64,000 nucleotides of DNA from Cyclobacteriaceae bacterium (lineage in GTDB: Bacteria > Bacteroidota > Bacteroidia > Cytophagales > Cyclobacteriaceae): positions 612,469-676,468 of the forward strand of contig JAIBBC010000003.1 of NCBI GenBank assembly GCA_019694875.1, in the 5' to 3' direction. Below, in pieces: positions 8,128-17,109 of this stretch. Under the pieces are notes generated by a model that did not search any database, was not told the origin of the DNA, and saw only the letters and a program-made list of their open reading frames with translations. Numbering within the stretch: the first letter of the stretch is position 1; every line of letters begins with the position of its first letter. A program made the translations under genes and the position numbers.

Positions 8128-10038
8128 TCACGCGTTTGTACTATCCAGAATTTCGAAGCGTGAATAATTGCTTTTAAACTCCGGCACCATCTCTTTCATC
8201 AACGCAACCATTTTTAACTCATTCTTATCATGAATGAGATCTGCAAGAAGCCCGAGGAAATTGTCGGTTTCATGATATGCGTATTCTGAAACCTTGGCTT
8301 TCAGAATTTTCTCGTGATGTGTAGGGAGTGTATTCTCATGATCATTCAGTAGCTCTTCATATAGCTTTTCTCCCTCGCGCAGACCGGTAAAAACAATGTC
8401 GATATCTTTTCCAATCGTGAGGCCAGACAGCAGTATCATTTTCTTAGCAAGGTCATGAATTCTGATAGGTTTGCCCATGTCGAAAATAAAAATTTCTCCT
8501 CCCCGACCCATAGCGCCCGCTTCCAATACAAGCCTGCATGCTTCCGGGATAGTCATAAAGTAGCGGGTAATCTCCGGATGCGTTACGGTTACCGGACCAC
8601 CTTCCGCGATCTGTTTCCTGAACAGAGGTATAACCGACCCATTAGAGCCTAGTACATTTCCAAAACGCGTGGTTACAAACAAGGTATGATTTGCCCCGCC
8701 CCTTTGAAGGTGATTGTTCAACGACTGCACGTATATTTCGGCAATACGCTTAGAGCAGCCCATAACACTGGTAGGATTAACGGCCTTATCCGTTGATATC
8801 ATTACGAAACGGCCGACTTTGTTTTCGACTGCAAGATCAGCCAAAAGTCTGGTTCCTAGTATATTACACATGGCCGCCTCAGAAGGATTACTTTCCATCA
8901 TAGGCACATGTTTGTATGCCGCTGCGTGCAAAATCAAATCGGGCCGGAACGCCTTAAATATATAACTCATCCGATCCCGGTTGCAGATGTCTGCTACAAA
9001 GATTTTAATTGGTACTGAAACGCCTTTTTGCTTGAGCTCACGTTCAATTTCATAAAGCGGGGTTTCAGCCTGATCGACTAAAACAACAACTGAAGGGTCG
9101 TACATAATTACCTGGCGGGCAAGCTCGCTGCCGATCGACCCTGCCGCACCCGTGATACAAATTACTTTTTGGTGGAGCTCGTGCATCACCTGCTCGTCAT
9201 CCATTTTAATCACCTCACGTCCAAGCAAGTCTTCAATGTTAACTTCCTTGATCTGAGTTAATTTAAATTCACCTTTCACCCACTTTTCGAAAGCAGGAAC
9301 AACTCTGACGCGTATTTGATTAGCTAATGAACGCTCAACAATATCATTTTTACGCGCCAGTGGTAGTTCCCGGATGGAAATGATAAGTTCCTTTATCGAA
9401 AAATTCTTAACCACGGTTTCAAAATCACGCGAATCATAAATCTTACAGCCGTTTACTTCATTTCCTATTTTCCGATGATCATCTTCCAAAAAACCAATAA
9501 CTCGGTAGTTACTCCTCGGATCCGCGTCTATTACTTGCTTGGCGATGACACCTGATTGACCTGCGCCATAGATCAATACGTTCATCTTATCTCCGGCTTC
9601 ACCCTTATAGTAGGCATAAATATTTTTCACCACGAGGCGATAATAAAGCAAGAACAAAAATGAAACGAAGAAGGAAATAACCACAACAGAAAAAGGAATC
9701 AGATTTCGGCCATTGTTGTAGAAATAAATCAGGTTAATAAAGCATATCCCTGCCAGATTGATAAACGATGTATACAAGATATTAATCGCGTCATCAACGC
9801 CCGTGTAACGAACAATACCCGCATAACTACGCGTAAGTAATGACGCACTCACACCCCCAAACGTAATAATTAGTGCACCTGTCACCGGATTAAAGTGCCG
9901 GATTTCTCCTATGTCAAAATTAAATCTTAGTAGGTACCCAATGATGGCTGAAAAGAGAAGAACAAAAGAGTCAATTACAATGATAATCCACCTCGGAAGA
10001 ATGGTAAGTCTTCTGATAAGATCGGAGAAATAGTTCAA
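8128..10038 (-). CDS. UDP-HexNAc 4,6-dehydratase, membrane-bound PglF/WbpM/CapD type
   Basis: Likely makes UDP-4-keto-6-deoxy-GlcNAc, the first step to bacillosamine-type or other 6-deoxy-amino sugars. Four membrane helices fill residues 15-138. A first Rossmann domain follows (GAGQSG 158-163), and then the catalytic SDR domain (GAAGSIG 297-303). The active site reads STDK (415-418), VMGCSKR, with Met (M426) in place of the SDR tyrosine and K430 kept. That change is the hallmark of the long retaining dehydratases such as PglF, WbpM and FlaA1. The 636 residues are typical. It is the last gene of the glycan cluster and only 2 bases downstream of the small exosortase-substrate-like gene. Confidence 0.88.
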   Translation of the reverse strand: MNYFSDLIRRLTILPRWIIIVIDSFVLLFSAIIGYLLRFNFDIGEIRHFNPVTGALIITFGGVSASLLTRSYAGIVRYTGVDDAINILYTSFINLAGICFINLIYFYNNGRNLIPFSVVVISFFVSFLFLLYYRLVVKNIYAYYKGEAGDKMNVLIYGAGQSGVIAKQVIDADPRSNYRVIGFLEDDHRKIGNEVNGCKIYDSRDFETVVKNFSIKELIISIRELPLARKNDIVERSLANQIRVRVVPAFEKWVKGEFKLTQIKEVNIEDLLGREVIKMDDEQVMHELHQKVICITGAAGSIGSELARQVIMYDPSVVVLVDQAETPLYEIERELKQKGVSVPIKIFVADICNRDRMSYIFKAFRPDLILHAAAYKHVPMMESNPSEAAMCNILGTRLLADLAVENKVGRFVMISTDKAVNPTSVMGCSKRIAEIYVQSLNNHLQRGGANHTLFVTTRFGNVLGSNGSVIPLFRKQIAEGGPVTVTHPEITRYFMTIPEACRLVLEAGAMGRGGEIFIFDMGKPIRIHDLAKKMILLSGLTIGKDIDIVFTGLREGEKLYEELLNDHENTLPTHHEKILKAKVSEYAYHETDNFLGLLADLIHDKNELKMVALMKEMVPEFKSNYSRFEILDSTNA

Positions 10039-10040
10039 GG

Positions 10041-10229
10041 TTACTTGTTGTTTTTAGATGACCGGATTTTGTAAATCCCAAGTCCAGCACCAATTGCAAT
10101 AAGAATTCCCAATCCTCCGAACGGCACAGGCGTACCCGGGTCTGGAGGCGGACCTCCACCGGGCTGTGCGATTACCAGGATCGGACAAATAATAAGTATC
10201 AGGCAAACTAAAAAAGTGAAACTTCGCAT
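10041..10229 (-). CDS. Mini protein with signal peptide and exosortase-type C-terminal sorting tail
   Basis: A 62-residue protein with three parts. Residues 1-21 are a signal peptide (LICPILVIA then QPGGG). Residues about 22-39 are a Pro/Gly-rich linker ending PGTPVPFGG. Residues 40-62 are a short hydrophobic stretch (LGILIAIGAGLGIYKI) capped by a basic tail, RSSKNNK. Motif, one hydrophobic helix and basic end are the plan of exosortase substrates. The PVPFGG motif resembles the PID-CTERM signal (PIDGG) known from Bacteroidota. An exosortase and its partner lie 5 kb away in the same cluster. The mature protein would be only about 40 residues. It lies between the T9SS protein and the PglF-like gene, with gaps of 12 and 2 bases. 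Being a substrate is inferred. Confidence 0.7.
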   Translation of the reverse strand: MRSFTFLVCLILIICPILVIAQPGGGPPPDPGTPVPFGGLGILIAIGAGLGIYKIRSSKNNK

Positions 10230-10241
10230 TCGCTCTACCGA

Positions 10242-13200
10242 TTATTTCTTAATGACTTTGCGCGTTAGGTGCTTCCCTCCGCCAGCAACTTGGACAATAT
10301 ACAAACCATTTTGCCAACCTCTCACATCAATCTCAATTGCTTCCTGAGGGGCAAGCGTGTAGAATGGCGTCATCTGCGCACCAACACTGTTCAGAATACT
10401 CAGCTTGGCATTAGTAAGCCCGGTCCAAGTTATGTTGACTTTTTCTGACGTTGGATTCGGGAATATTGCAACGGTTGACAAGATATCTTCAACCGCTCCA
10501 ACCTCGCCTCTCGTGAGATAGAAGCGCGCTGCGTCTGACTCTCCTCCCACAAACGGATACCGGTTATTTTTTGCAAGTGTTACATAAATATTCTCCTGGC
10601 TGTCGTAAAGTTTCCAATGGTCAAGCTTAAATCCATAATGACTCTCGAAACTCAATGTGTATGACTTCCCAATTTCAGAAGTTACGGACAAGGCGTAAAC
10701 TTCATCGTTTTGAATCTTATCCGGTGCATACATCACAAATTTTACACCTTCCGTATCGCGCAATGAAATTCCTAAATCTTCCGATTCCAGCTTTTTTGCA
10801 TTCAAATCACCCTCAAGTTTATCGCCATTCGTATCAATTAAAAACGAATTGTCTTTACGTGTGCCCTGCGAAATACTAAACATTAATTCTGGATATGATT
10901 CCCTCCTTCTGAAGAATGCGCCTGTAGCAGATGTCTTTGCCTGTTCATTGATCGTAAGGGAAGCTGATCCTGTGCCATAAACCCAAAACGATTGGCAACT
11001 GGCAATCACACCATTAGGCAAATCACCCGTGGTACCGTTCCATGTTCGGAAAACACCCGCAGGATCATCCCATACATAAATCGTTGGCGCTATATTCGTT
11101 TTTACCCATCCCGAAGCATTATCCCAATCGATGGATGATGGGTACGGGTTTCCGACAAGGTTCCACCCGTCTGCATTAGGATCAGGGGGAGAAGAAGGCG
11201 TAACTGTTATCGGTAGCGATAGTGTTCCCTTATTAATAGGCCCGGTTACATCCCATGTAATTTGAGATGCCCCCTGCCACATGTATGCCAGATAACCTCT
11301 TCCCACAGCCAACAGACTTGAGTTATTTCCTCCAATTGGAGGATACTGTACATAGCCTTTATTAAAAGGCCCAAGTGTTGGCTCATTATAATACCTAAGG
11401 GAAGGACCATTATTCAAACATCCAGTACAAGGATAACTCGTACCTGTGAAGCTTCCTGTAATTGGAAAATCATCCTGAAGATCTAGGACCCGTGCGTTGG
11501 TTACCGGTGAAGAAATATATCGGTTTACCGGACCTTCCGCACTGTGATAACGCTGCACCACCACGTCACCAACCACATTGGCTGTACCGGGCAGCGGGCC
11601 TATACTTCCATTCCCAGTTGGACCATCAGAAATTGATCGTAAAATCAAATTCCCGTTTGAAGTGACATCTATTCCGGAGGCCTGTATACTAAGCTGCCCG
11701 GTTAACCCCAATTGACTGGATAATAATACGTCAGACGCACCCAACTTATTTACTGTAAGGTTGTTAAATGTAGCTCCATTGGCCGAAATGGTTTGCAGAG
11801 TAGCACCCGTGAGTGTAATTGTGCCATTGTTTGCATTGAAAGTTGCTCCGGACTGTACTGTTATGTTTCCGGAAACACTCACGCTTCCTACAGGAAGCGT
11901 TACCGTGGCACCTGAGTTAACCAAGATTATTCCAAATGAGGGTGTGGATGTACCTCCGATGGTTGTGTTGCCGTCAAATATTACAGTTCCTGTTCCCGGA
12001 TTAAAAATTCCGGCATTATCATTCCAATTGCCCGTCTCGTCCATCGTAATGGTAAACGATCCGTTTGAGAAAGTGCCGCTATTTATGTTAAAACTTCCGT
12101 TGATAACTACGTCCTGATTCAGGTTTACCGACCCATTAACAGTAAGATCATTTAAATCTTCAGTGTTACTTGGCGCAGGCAGCTCCAGACCGGGGGTAAT
12201 CGTGCTACCCGAATAGATCAGGTTGTATGATTCGCCCGGGTCGCTGACCACTCCATTACCCAAAAGCTGGGAAGTTGGGCTTCGTACAATAGTAGCGTTA
12301 TTATCAAGCGTAAGACCACTGGTGTTGGTTAAGTCACCATTGGTAAGATTTAGTGTTGATGTTATAATGATTTGCCCATTAACTGTTGCAGAACCTGCAG
12401 AAGATCTGTTCATAGTCAGTGTACCCAACATGTTTCCAGAGGGACCAGCAAAAGGAGGCAGTGTTCCAAAGGCAGCTGATCCACCGATTGTTAACGTTGA
12501 AGCTGTATTTGAGGAGAGTCGGCCCGCAACCACCGAGCTAGTACCGTTAAGAACTAGATTCTGGCTATTAAATACCAAGTCACCTGAAGTCAAAAACAGA
12601 GTTCCTGTAGTGTTTATTGTTAATCCACTAATGAGTGTGGCTCCGGTAGCACGATTGAGTGTGAAATTTCTTACCGACTGTGCAGAAGGAGAAAATGACA
12701 ATTGGGCAATTGCACCTGCTCCGTTAATTACCAGATCAGAATTTGGCCCTGAGAACGCCAAAAAATTAGCATTCGGAACTATATCTCCTGAAAGAGTGAG
12801 GGTTCTGGCGCCCGTTGTAGATGTCACATTCAAATTACCGTTTAACAGCGTCAACGTTCCACTTATGTTAACTGCAAAAACGTTCGATGCGAAGGAAATT
12901 CCGTTCGTATTATCAATAATTACATTGACTCCTGCCGATGCGGGATGGCCGTCTCCGATAAACTGTTGCCCGGTTGTAGATCGGTAGACAACGGTAGAGC
13001 CGGAGTTAAATACACGAGTAGCGAATGGAGTACGAATATTGCCAAGCGTATTTCCATTGCGGATAGCACCCAACAAGTCCGTTGATTCTGCTACCAATCT
13101 TCCATTAACAGTAAGATCAGAGGTTACTCCCGTTCCGTTTGTACCACCCAAATAAGACGGGTCGGTAATTACCAATTCATCATTAACCGCAATGTTGTAG

Positions 13201-14240
13201 TCAAAGGTACCTGTGAGCGTGCCTGTATTCACGAACGTGTGCACAGATGAATTACTGAAATTCATCACAACCTGTGATGAACTACCATTTTCCCGAATAG
13301 TACCGGCTATGAGTGAGAAATTACTTCCCACATTAAAAGTTGCAATTCCGGTACTTGGATCACCGGCACCGGTATACAGTAGCCCTCCCGGGGCGTTCAT
13401 CGAAAAATGTCGGGTCAGGTTGAGCGTGGTATTTCCAAAAGAACAGATGTATGATCCATTTGCATTTGTGGAGTTATAGATAAAATCTCGTCCAATATTA
13501 ACGGTTGCATCACCATTGATGTTAAGATACAATCTGCATGTACCGAGCACGCTAAAGTCACCTCCAATGCTAAGGGTGCGAGTTTGACCGTTCCCGACAA
13601 TTTGAACCGGCTGTGAATTCGAATTCTGAACAATAAAATCACCTTGAATATTCGTGAGTAGTCCGTTAAAGCTGATCGTTGAAACTTGTGCAGGACAGTT
13701 GTAGATCAAGTGCCCGAACGACTGAGACCATGTTGGTGAAGATAACGTTTTACTGGCCGTCCATGACGTGATCTCAAGCGTTGAATTTGCATCCCAGGTT
13801 GCCAAAGGTACCGCACCTTCAGAGGCTGTATTGAGATGTTGATATCGCGATCCGCTTCTGAAATTCGTATTACCTGCTGTTGTACCAAGGATTACGGCAA
13901 GATCTTGTTTGCTTACTGTACCAGTCACATCCAGTGATCCTGCCCCCGTTAACGTCAAATCATTTCCAGTGCCATTCGCAACGTCCAGAATTCCCCCTGA
14001 ACTCACAATTATCGAACCGGCAACTGTTACCTGATCGACCGTAGCCGTAAAACCATTTGGCACAGTAACTGCGTGATTGACAACAATGGATGTCGAATTG
14101 GCAGCGCTGGGAACACCAGCACCTCCCCAGGTTGACGCCACGTCCCAGGGACCCGGCTGACTGCTGGTAAAAGTCTGTCCAAAACTGGCAGCCGAAAGGC
14201 AGATGAGTAGGAAAAGCAGGCCAACCGAACGATTAAGCAT
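10242..14240 (-). CDS. Large secreted protein with beta-helix-like repeats and T9SS sorting domain
   Basis: A 1332-residue protein with a signal peptide (LLFLLICLSAASFG). Near the N-terminus is WDVASTWGGAGVPSA, a motif seen at the start of many large Bacteroidota surface proteins. About 900 residues of Gly/Asn/Thr/Ser-rich repeats follow, patterned like LTLTGAGSLDVTGT and ITVQSGATFNANNGTI, which suggests a right-handed beta-helix or beta-solenoid. After about residue 950 come YHSAEGPVNRYISSPV and WNLVGNPYPSSIDWDN, a module often placed before the anchor. The last 75 residues (FPNPTSEKVNITW, WQNGLYIVQV, then RKVIKK) are a type A T9SS sorting signal. Secretion across the outer membrane is expected; an adhesive or structural role is a guess. 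A weak -7-like box (TATATTTA, 14268-14261) suggests its own promoter. Confidence 0.88.
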   Translation of the reverse strand: MLNRSVGLLFLLICLSAASFGQTFTSSQPGPWDVASTWGGAGVPSAANSTSIVVNHAVTVPNGFTATVDQVTVAGSIIVSSGGILDVANGTGNDLTLTGAGSLDVTGTVSKQDLAVILGTTAGNTNFRSGSRYQHLNTASEGAVPLATWDANSTLEITSWTASKTLSSPTWSQSFGHLIYNCPAQVSTISFNGLLTNIQGDFIVQNSNSQPVQIVGNGQTRTLSIGGDFSVLGTCRLYLNINGDATVNIGRDFIYNSTNANGSYICSFGNTTLNLTRHFSMNAPGGLLYTGAGDPSTGIATFNVGSNFSLIAGTIRENGSSSQVVMNFSNSSVHTFVNTGTLTGTFDYNIAVNDELVITDPSYLGGTNGTGVTSDLTVNGRLVAESTDLLGAIRNGNTLGNIRTPFATRVFNSGSTVVYRSTTGQQFIGDGHPASAGVNVIIDNTNGISFASNVFAVNISGTLTLLNGNLNVTSTTGARTLTLSGDIVPNANFLAFSGPNSDLVINGAGAIAQLSFSPSAQSVRNFTLNRATGATLISGLTINTTGTLFLTSGDLVFNSQNLVLNGTSSVVAGRLSSNTASTLTIGGSAAFGTLPPFAGPSGNMLGTLTMNRSSAGSATVNGQIIITSTLNLTNGDLTNTSGLTLDNNATIVRSPTSQLLGNGVVSDPGESYNLIYSGSTITPGLELPAPSNTEDLNDLTVNGSVNLNQDVVINGSFNINSGTFSNGSFTITMDETGNWNDNAGIFNPGTGTVIFDGNTTIGGTSTPSFGIILVNSGATVTLPVGSVSVSGNITVQSGATFNANNGTITLTGATLQTISANGATFNNLTVNKLGASDVLLSSQLGLTGQLSIQASGIDVTSNGNLILRSISDGPTGNGSIGPLPGTANVVGDVVVQRYHSAEGPVNRYISSPVTNARVLDLQDDFPITGSFTGTSYPCTGCLNNGPSLRYYNEPTLGPFNKGYVQYPPIGGNNSSLLAVGRGYLAYMWQGASQITWDVTGPINKGTLSLPITVTPSSPPDPNADGWNLVGNPYPSSIDWDNASGWVKTNIAPTIYVWDDPAGVFRTWNGTTGDLPNGVIASCQSFWVYGTGSASLTINEQAKTSATGAFFRRRESYPELMFSISQGTRKDNSFLIDTNGDKLEGDLNAKKLESEDLGISLRDTEGVKFVMYAPDKIQNDEVYALSVTSEIGKSYTLSFESHYGFKLDHWKLYDSQENIYVTLAKNNRYPFVGGESDAARFYLTRGEVGAVEDILSTVAIFPNPTSEKVNITWTGLTNAKLSILNSVGAQMTPFYTLAPQEAIEIDVRGWQNGLYIVQVAGGGKHLTRKVIKK

Positions 14241-14332
14241 AATCAGGCATTCTAAACGTGTAAATATAGGTAAAATAAAACTGAGGTTAACCCGTATAAA
14301 TGAATCGGAGGACAGTTTTGTAACCGGTTTAA

Positions 14333-15472
14333 TCAGCTCATTACCTGCCGTCTAAGCGCTTCAGCGACCCGTGTCCGCTGGCTGTCGGTAAGGTTGGAAC
14401 CAGAAGGTAAGCAAAGCCCTTTTTCAAACAGGCTCTGAGCGACACCGCTGATATATGCAGGACACTCACTGAATACTGGTTGCAAGTGCATAGGCTTCCA
14501 CAAGGGCCTTGACTCAATATTGTCACGCTCGAGCGCCTGCCTAATGGATTCTGGATTAATTGACTGGTTATCAGCGGATTCGAACGTTATAGTCGTAAGC
14601 CACCTGTTCGATTTCATACCTTTCGGTTCCTCCAGGAATTTGACGGGTCCGAATGATCCAAGGGCATCTTTATAAAATTCAAAATTGGCCCTGCGAGACT
14701 TCACACGATCATCCAGAACCCGCATTTGGCCTCTGCCTATTGCTGCAGAAATATTGCTTAACCGGTAGTTATAGCCGATCTGTGAATGTTGGTAATAAGG
14801 GGCTGGATCGCGTGCCTGGGTTGCCAAAAACCTGGCTTTCTGAATCGAGGATTCCGATTTTGAAGCCAGAGCCCCTCCACCGGAAGTCGTGATAATTTTG
14901 TTTCCGTTAAAAGAGTAAATCCCAAAATCTCCAAACGTGCCAAGTTTCTGTCCCTCAAATGTTGATCCCAATGCTTCAGCTGCATCTTCTATTATCGGAA
15001 TCTCGAATTTTTTTGCAACAGACTGAATATCAGCGATTTTAGAAGGCATACCATACAAATGAACAATGATTATCGCTTTAGGTTTTTTACCTGTTTTCTT
15101 GATCCGGTCGGTTATCGCATGCTCCAGCAGTATTGGATCCATGTTCCATGTGTCGGCTTCCGAATCGACAAATACAGGTATCGCCCCGGTGTAGGCGATT
15201 GGATTACATGAACCTGAAAAAGTGAAAGTCTGGCAAATCACTTCATCCCCTGTTCTTACTCCCAGGATAATCAATGCGAGGTGAATGGCTGCGGTACCTG
15301 AACTAAGCGCAGCCACGTGATCGATGCCGTTATAGGCTGCCAGCTCTTTTTCGAATGCGGTGATATGTGGGCCAACCGGAGAAATCCAGTTTGCCTGAAA
15401 AGCTTCCTCAATAAATGGCAATTCCTCTCCGCCCATATGAGGAGATGAAAGCCAAATTCTTTCCTGCGTCAT
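14333..15472 (-). CDS. DegT/DnrJ/EryC1 aminotransferase, PglE/LegC-like
   Basis: PLP-dependent sugar aminotransferase that would aminate a 4-keto-6-deoxy UDP-sugar. The PLP lysine is K192 in YSFNGNKIITTSGGG, the Asp pairing with the pyridine nitrogen is in IIEDAAEALGS, and the substrate side has SSGTAAIHLAL. The N-terminal WLSSPHMGGEELPFIEEAF and the long SFNGNKIITT loop are typical of the PglE/PglC-neighbour subgroup that works in UDP-bacillosamine synthesis. With the PglF-like gene and the NeuD/PglD-like genes it completes a three-step UDP-diacetamido-sugar pathway (inference). The length, 379 residues, is normal. Confidence 0.85.
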   Translation of the reverse strand: MTQERIWLSSPHMGGEELPFIEEAFQANWISPVGPHITAFEKELAAYNGIDHVAALSSGTAAIHLALIILGVRTGDEVICQTFTFSGSCNPIAYTGAIPVFVDSEADTWNMDPILLEHAITDRIKKTGKKPKAIIIVHLYGMPSKIADIQSVAKKFEIPIIEDAAEALGSTFEGQKLGTFGDFGIYSFNGNKIITTSGGGALASKSESSIQKARFLATQARDPAPYYQHSQIGYNYRLSNISAAIGRGQMRVLDDRVKSRRANFEFYKDALGSFGPVKFLEEPKGMKSNRWLTTITFESADNQSINPESIRQALERDNIESRPLWKPMHLQPVFSECPAYISGVAQSLFEKGLCLPSGSNLTDSQRTRVAEALRRQVMS

Positions 15473-15504
15473 AAAATTTAAATCAGCCTTAAAATTATGA
15501 CATT

Positions 15505-15530
15505 AAAACTTGTTTCGCGCCTGGCGCAAG
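15505..15530 (-). terminator. Possible hairpin between the exosortase partner and the aminotransferase gene
   Basis: On the minus strand, CTTG-CGCC pairs with GGCG and, after a bulge, CAAG, and is followed by TTTT. The stem is short and bulged and the U tract is only four bases, so it may attenuate rather than stop transcription. It occupies the only sizeable gap (65 bases) in this stretch of the operon. Confidence 0.25.
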
Positions 15531-15537
15531 CTGTTTC

Positions 15538-15957
15538 TTAACTCTTGTGATGAGTCGAACGCTGATAGTAGAATGCCGGGATGAGCAGTAGGATCAGCGT
15601 TGGATTCAAAATCAACCGGTGAAGAAATGATAATAACGGTCCGTTGTATGAAGGGAAGTTAAGTTTGAGCACAAAGTATGGCAACAAAATAAAGACCGTT
15701 CCAAAGAGTTGAGTCCATAACGCAAAAACAACATATTGGCGTACCGGAAAAAGTGCGTAAATCAATAAGATGGCAAAAAGGTCATTCAGGAAGAATCTGA
15801 TTGAGCGGTTGATAAGAAACTGAACAATCGGTTTTGCATCCGGCATTACAAACGAAGCAGCATTGATATTTTGAAACAGGAATACCAGCAGCAATCCGAG
15901 CACTCCTGCTGCCCCGATCATCGAGCGTAGCAGCACATTAGGGTCAGGTTGTCTCAC
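15538..15957 (-). CDS. Exosortase F system-associated membrane protein
   Basis: A 139-residue integral membrane protein with about four hydrophobic helices. Its motifs, INRSIRFFLNDLFAILLIYALF in two parts (NRSIRFFLND and AILLIYALF) and the C-terminal RLILNPTLILLLIPAFYYQ, fit the small partner that accompanies XrtF exosortases in Bacteroidota. Its role is unknown; constant pairing suggests it assists the protease/transpeptidase in the inner membrane. The start overlaps the end of the exosortase gene by 14 bases, so the two are translationally linked. The family assignment is from memory of motifs, not a search. Confidence 0.75.
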   Translation of the reverse strand: MRQPDPNVLLRSMIGAAGVLGLLLVFLFQNINAASFVMPDAKPIVQFLINRSIRFFLNDLFAILLIYALFPVRQYVVFALWTQLFGTVFILLPYFVLKLNFPSYNGPLLSFLHRLILNPTLILLLIPAFYYQRSTHHKS

Positions 15958-16483
15958 GTTTTTTCAGGTTTCGGATCCACCATAACCAAAGCAGAAGCAC
16001 AACAACATAAATTGCTGCGGTAAACAAGTACTTATGGAAAAAGTACAGCGCGTTAGAATAATAATAGGCAACGAAAAACAAAACACAAACACGGATAAGG
16101 TTGGCCACATGAATTATTAGTGCTCCCGTCACGGCAAAAAATATCAGCCGTTTTCCCCATGGACCAAAAGCAAATAGAAACGACCAGAAAATAATGATCA
16201 CGTTTATCCCGCTGCAGCCTTCATAGACGGATATTATTGATTTGACCTCCAGCACAACTGAAACCGTTGGAACATGTTGACTATACATGGCAACAACATT
16301 CCATCCAAGCACGCGAATTAGGAAGGCCGTTTGATTGGTGACCCAGATCGTAACCGGATCGGGAGCGGGATTATAATACGTAACGAACCAACCGTACAGC
16401 AAACTTCCCGCGACATACATCCCCAGAAATTTCACCAGGAAAAGAATCGTTGGTTTAAACTGTGAAATCAGCGTGGTCTTCAT
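15944..16483 (-). CDS. xrtF: Exosortase, XrtF-like
   Basis: Membrane-embedded cysteine transpeptidase/protease that processes C-terminal sorting tails. The 179-residue protein has about five helices and the exosortase triad: C90 in VYEGCSGINV, R131 in ANLIRVCVLF and H150 in YFFHKYLF. Small size and the adjoining partner gene point to the XrtF subgroup; longer exosortases such as XrtA carry extra N-terminal helices. The start overlaps the stop of the upstream acetyltransferase as ATGA. Location in a glycan cluster is usual for exosortases and suggests that substrate anchoring is tied to the polysaccharide. The only sorting tail seen here is in the 62-residue protein at 10041-10229. Confidence 0.85.
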   Translation of the reverse strand: MKTTLISQFKPTILFLVKFLGMYVAGSLLYGWFVTYYNPAPDPVTIWVTNQTAFLIRVLGWNVVAMYSQHVPTVSVVLEVKSIISVYEGCSGINVIIIFWSFLFAFGPWGKRLIFFAVTGALIIHVANLIRVCVLFFVAYYYSNALYFFHKYLFTAAIYVVVLLLWLWWIRNLKKRETT

Positions 16484-17109
16484 TTTATTGTTCTTGCTGG
16501 AACTCCTACGGCAGTTGTTCCGGAGGCAATATTTGTACGGACTACCGCTCCTGATCCAATTATTGCATCATCTCCTATTTCGGCCCGGTTAATGATGTTA
16601 ACGCCTGAGCCAATAAGGACACGTTTGCCCAATGTAATGCCTCCTGCCAGGTTAACCCCGGGCATGATCGAACAGAAATCATCGATCCTTGTGTTATGTC
16701 CGATTGTACTGTTCAGATTTACGAGGACATGAGAACCTAATTCAATATCAACTGTGAGCTTTACGCCAGCAGTAAGAACTGTCCCTTGTCCAAAGCGGAT
16801 TGTTGACGCATCTCCCAGTACAACTGAAGGGTGAATAATCACCGGAAATTGTACCAATTCTGGTAACATTGAAACAATCTTTTGTTTTATCCGCGGGTCG
16901 CCAATGGCAACAACGGCCTGTGCAGCTTCGGATGTTGAAGCAAGTTGCCTGATGCTTCCGAGAACTTGTAATCCCATTATTGTGGTTCCAGAAGGAACGA
17001 TGTCGTCATAAAAACCGGCAGTCTCGAATTGTTCCGGAAGGGCGCGTATCAGCGCTGCCAACTCCCGCCCAAGACCACCTGCTCCAATAATGAAAATTTT
17101 CTTTTTCAT
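16480..17109 (-). CDS. Sugar acetyltransferase, NeuD/PglD family (copy 1)
   Basis: The N-terminal Rossmann-like PglB_N domain (KKKIFIIGAGGLGRELAALI) is followed by a left-handed beta-helix of hexapeptide repeats (IGHNTRIDDF, VNLAGGITLGKRVLIGSGV, DDAIIGSGAVVRTNI) and ends GVPARTIK. The family transfers acetyl from acetyl-CoA to amino or hydroxyl groups of sugars. The usual catalytic His position is IGHNTRIDDF. With the second copy next to it, one may act on the UDP-4-amino sugar (PglD role) and the other may O- or N-acetylate another sugar such as a nonulosonic acid. Which is which cannot be decided. Confidence 0.83.
   Translation of the reverse strand: MKKKIFIIGAGGLGRELAALIRALPEQFETAGFYDDIVPSGTTIMGLQVLGSIRQLASTSEAAQAVVAIGDPRIKQKIVSMLPELVQFPVIIHPSVVLGDASTIRFGQGTVLTAGVKLTVDIELGSHVLVNLNSTIGHNTRIDDFCSIMPGVNLAGGITLGKRVLIGSGVNIINRAEIGDDAIIGSGAVVRTNIASGTTAVGVPARTIK

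Noticed and set aside
12223-12987. A 254-codon open frame on the plus strand, antisense to the T9SS protein gene (also 11761-12117 and 13213-13479).
   Set aside because: The opposite frame of a Gly/Thr/Asn/Ser-rich repeat gene has few stops by composition. The peptide is Val/Pro-rich with no domain, and the minus-strand gene has a signal peptide and a sorting domain.
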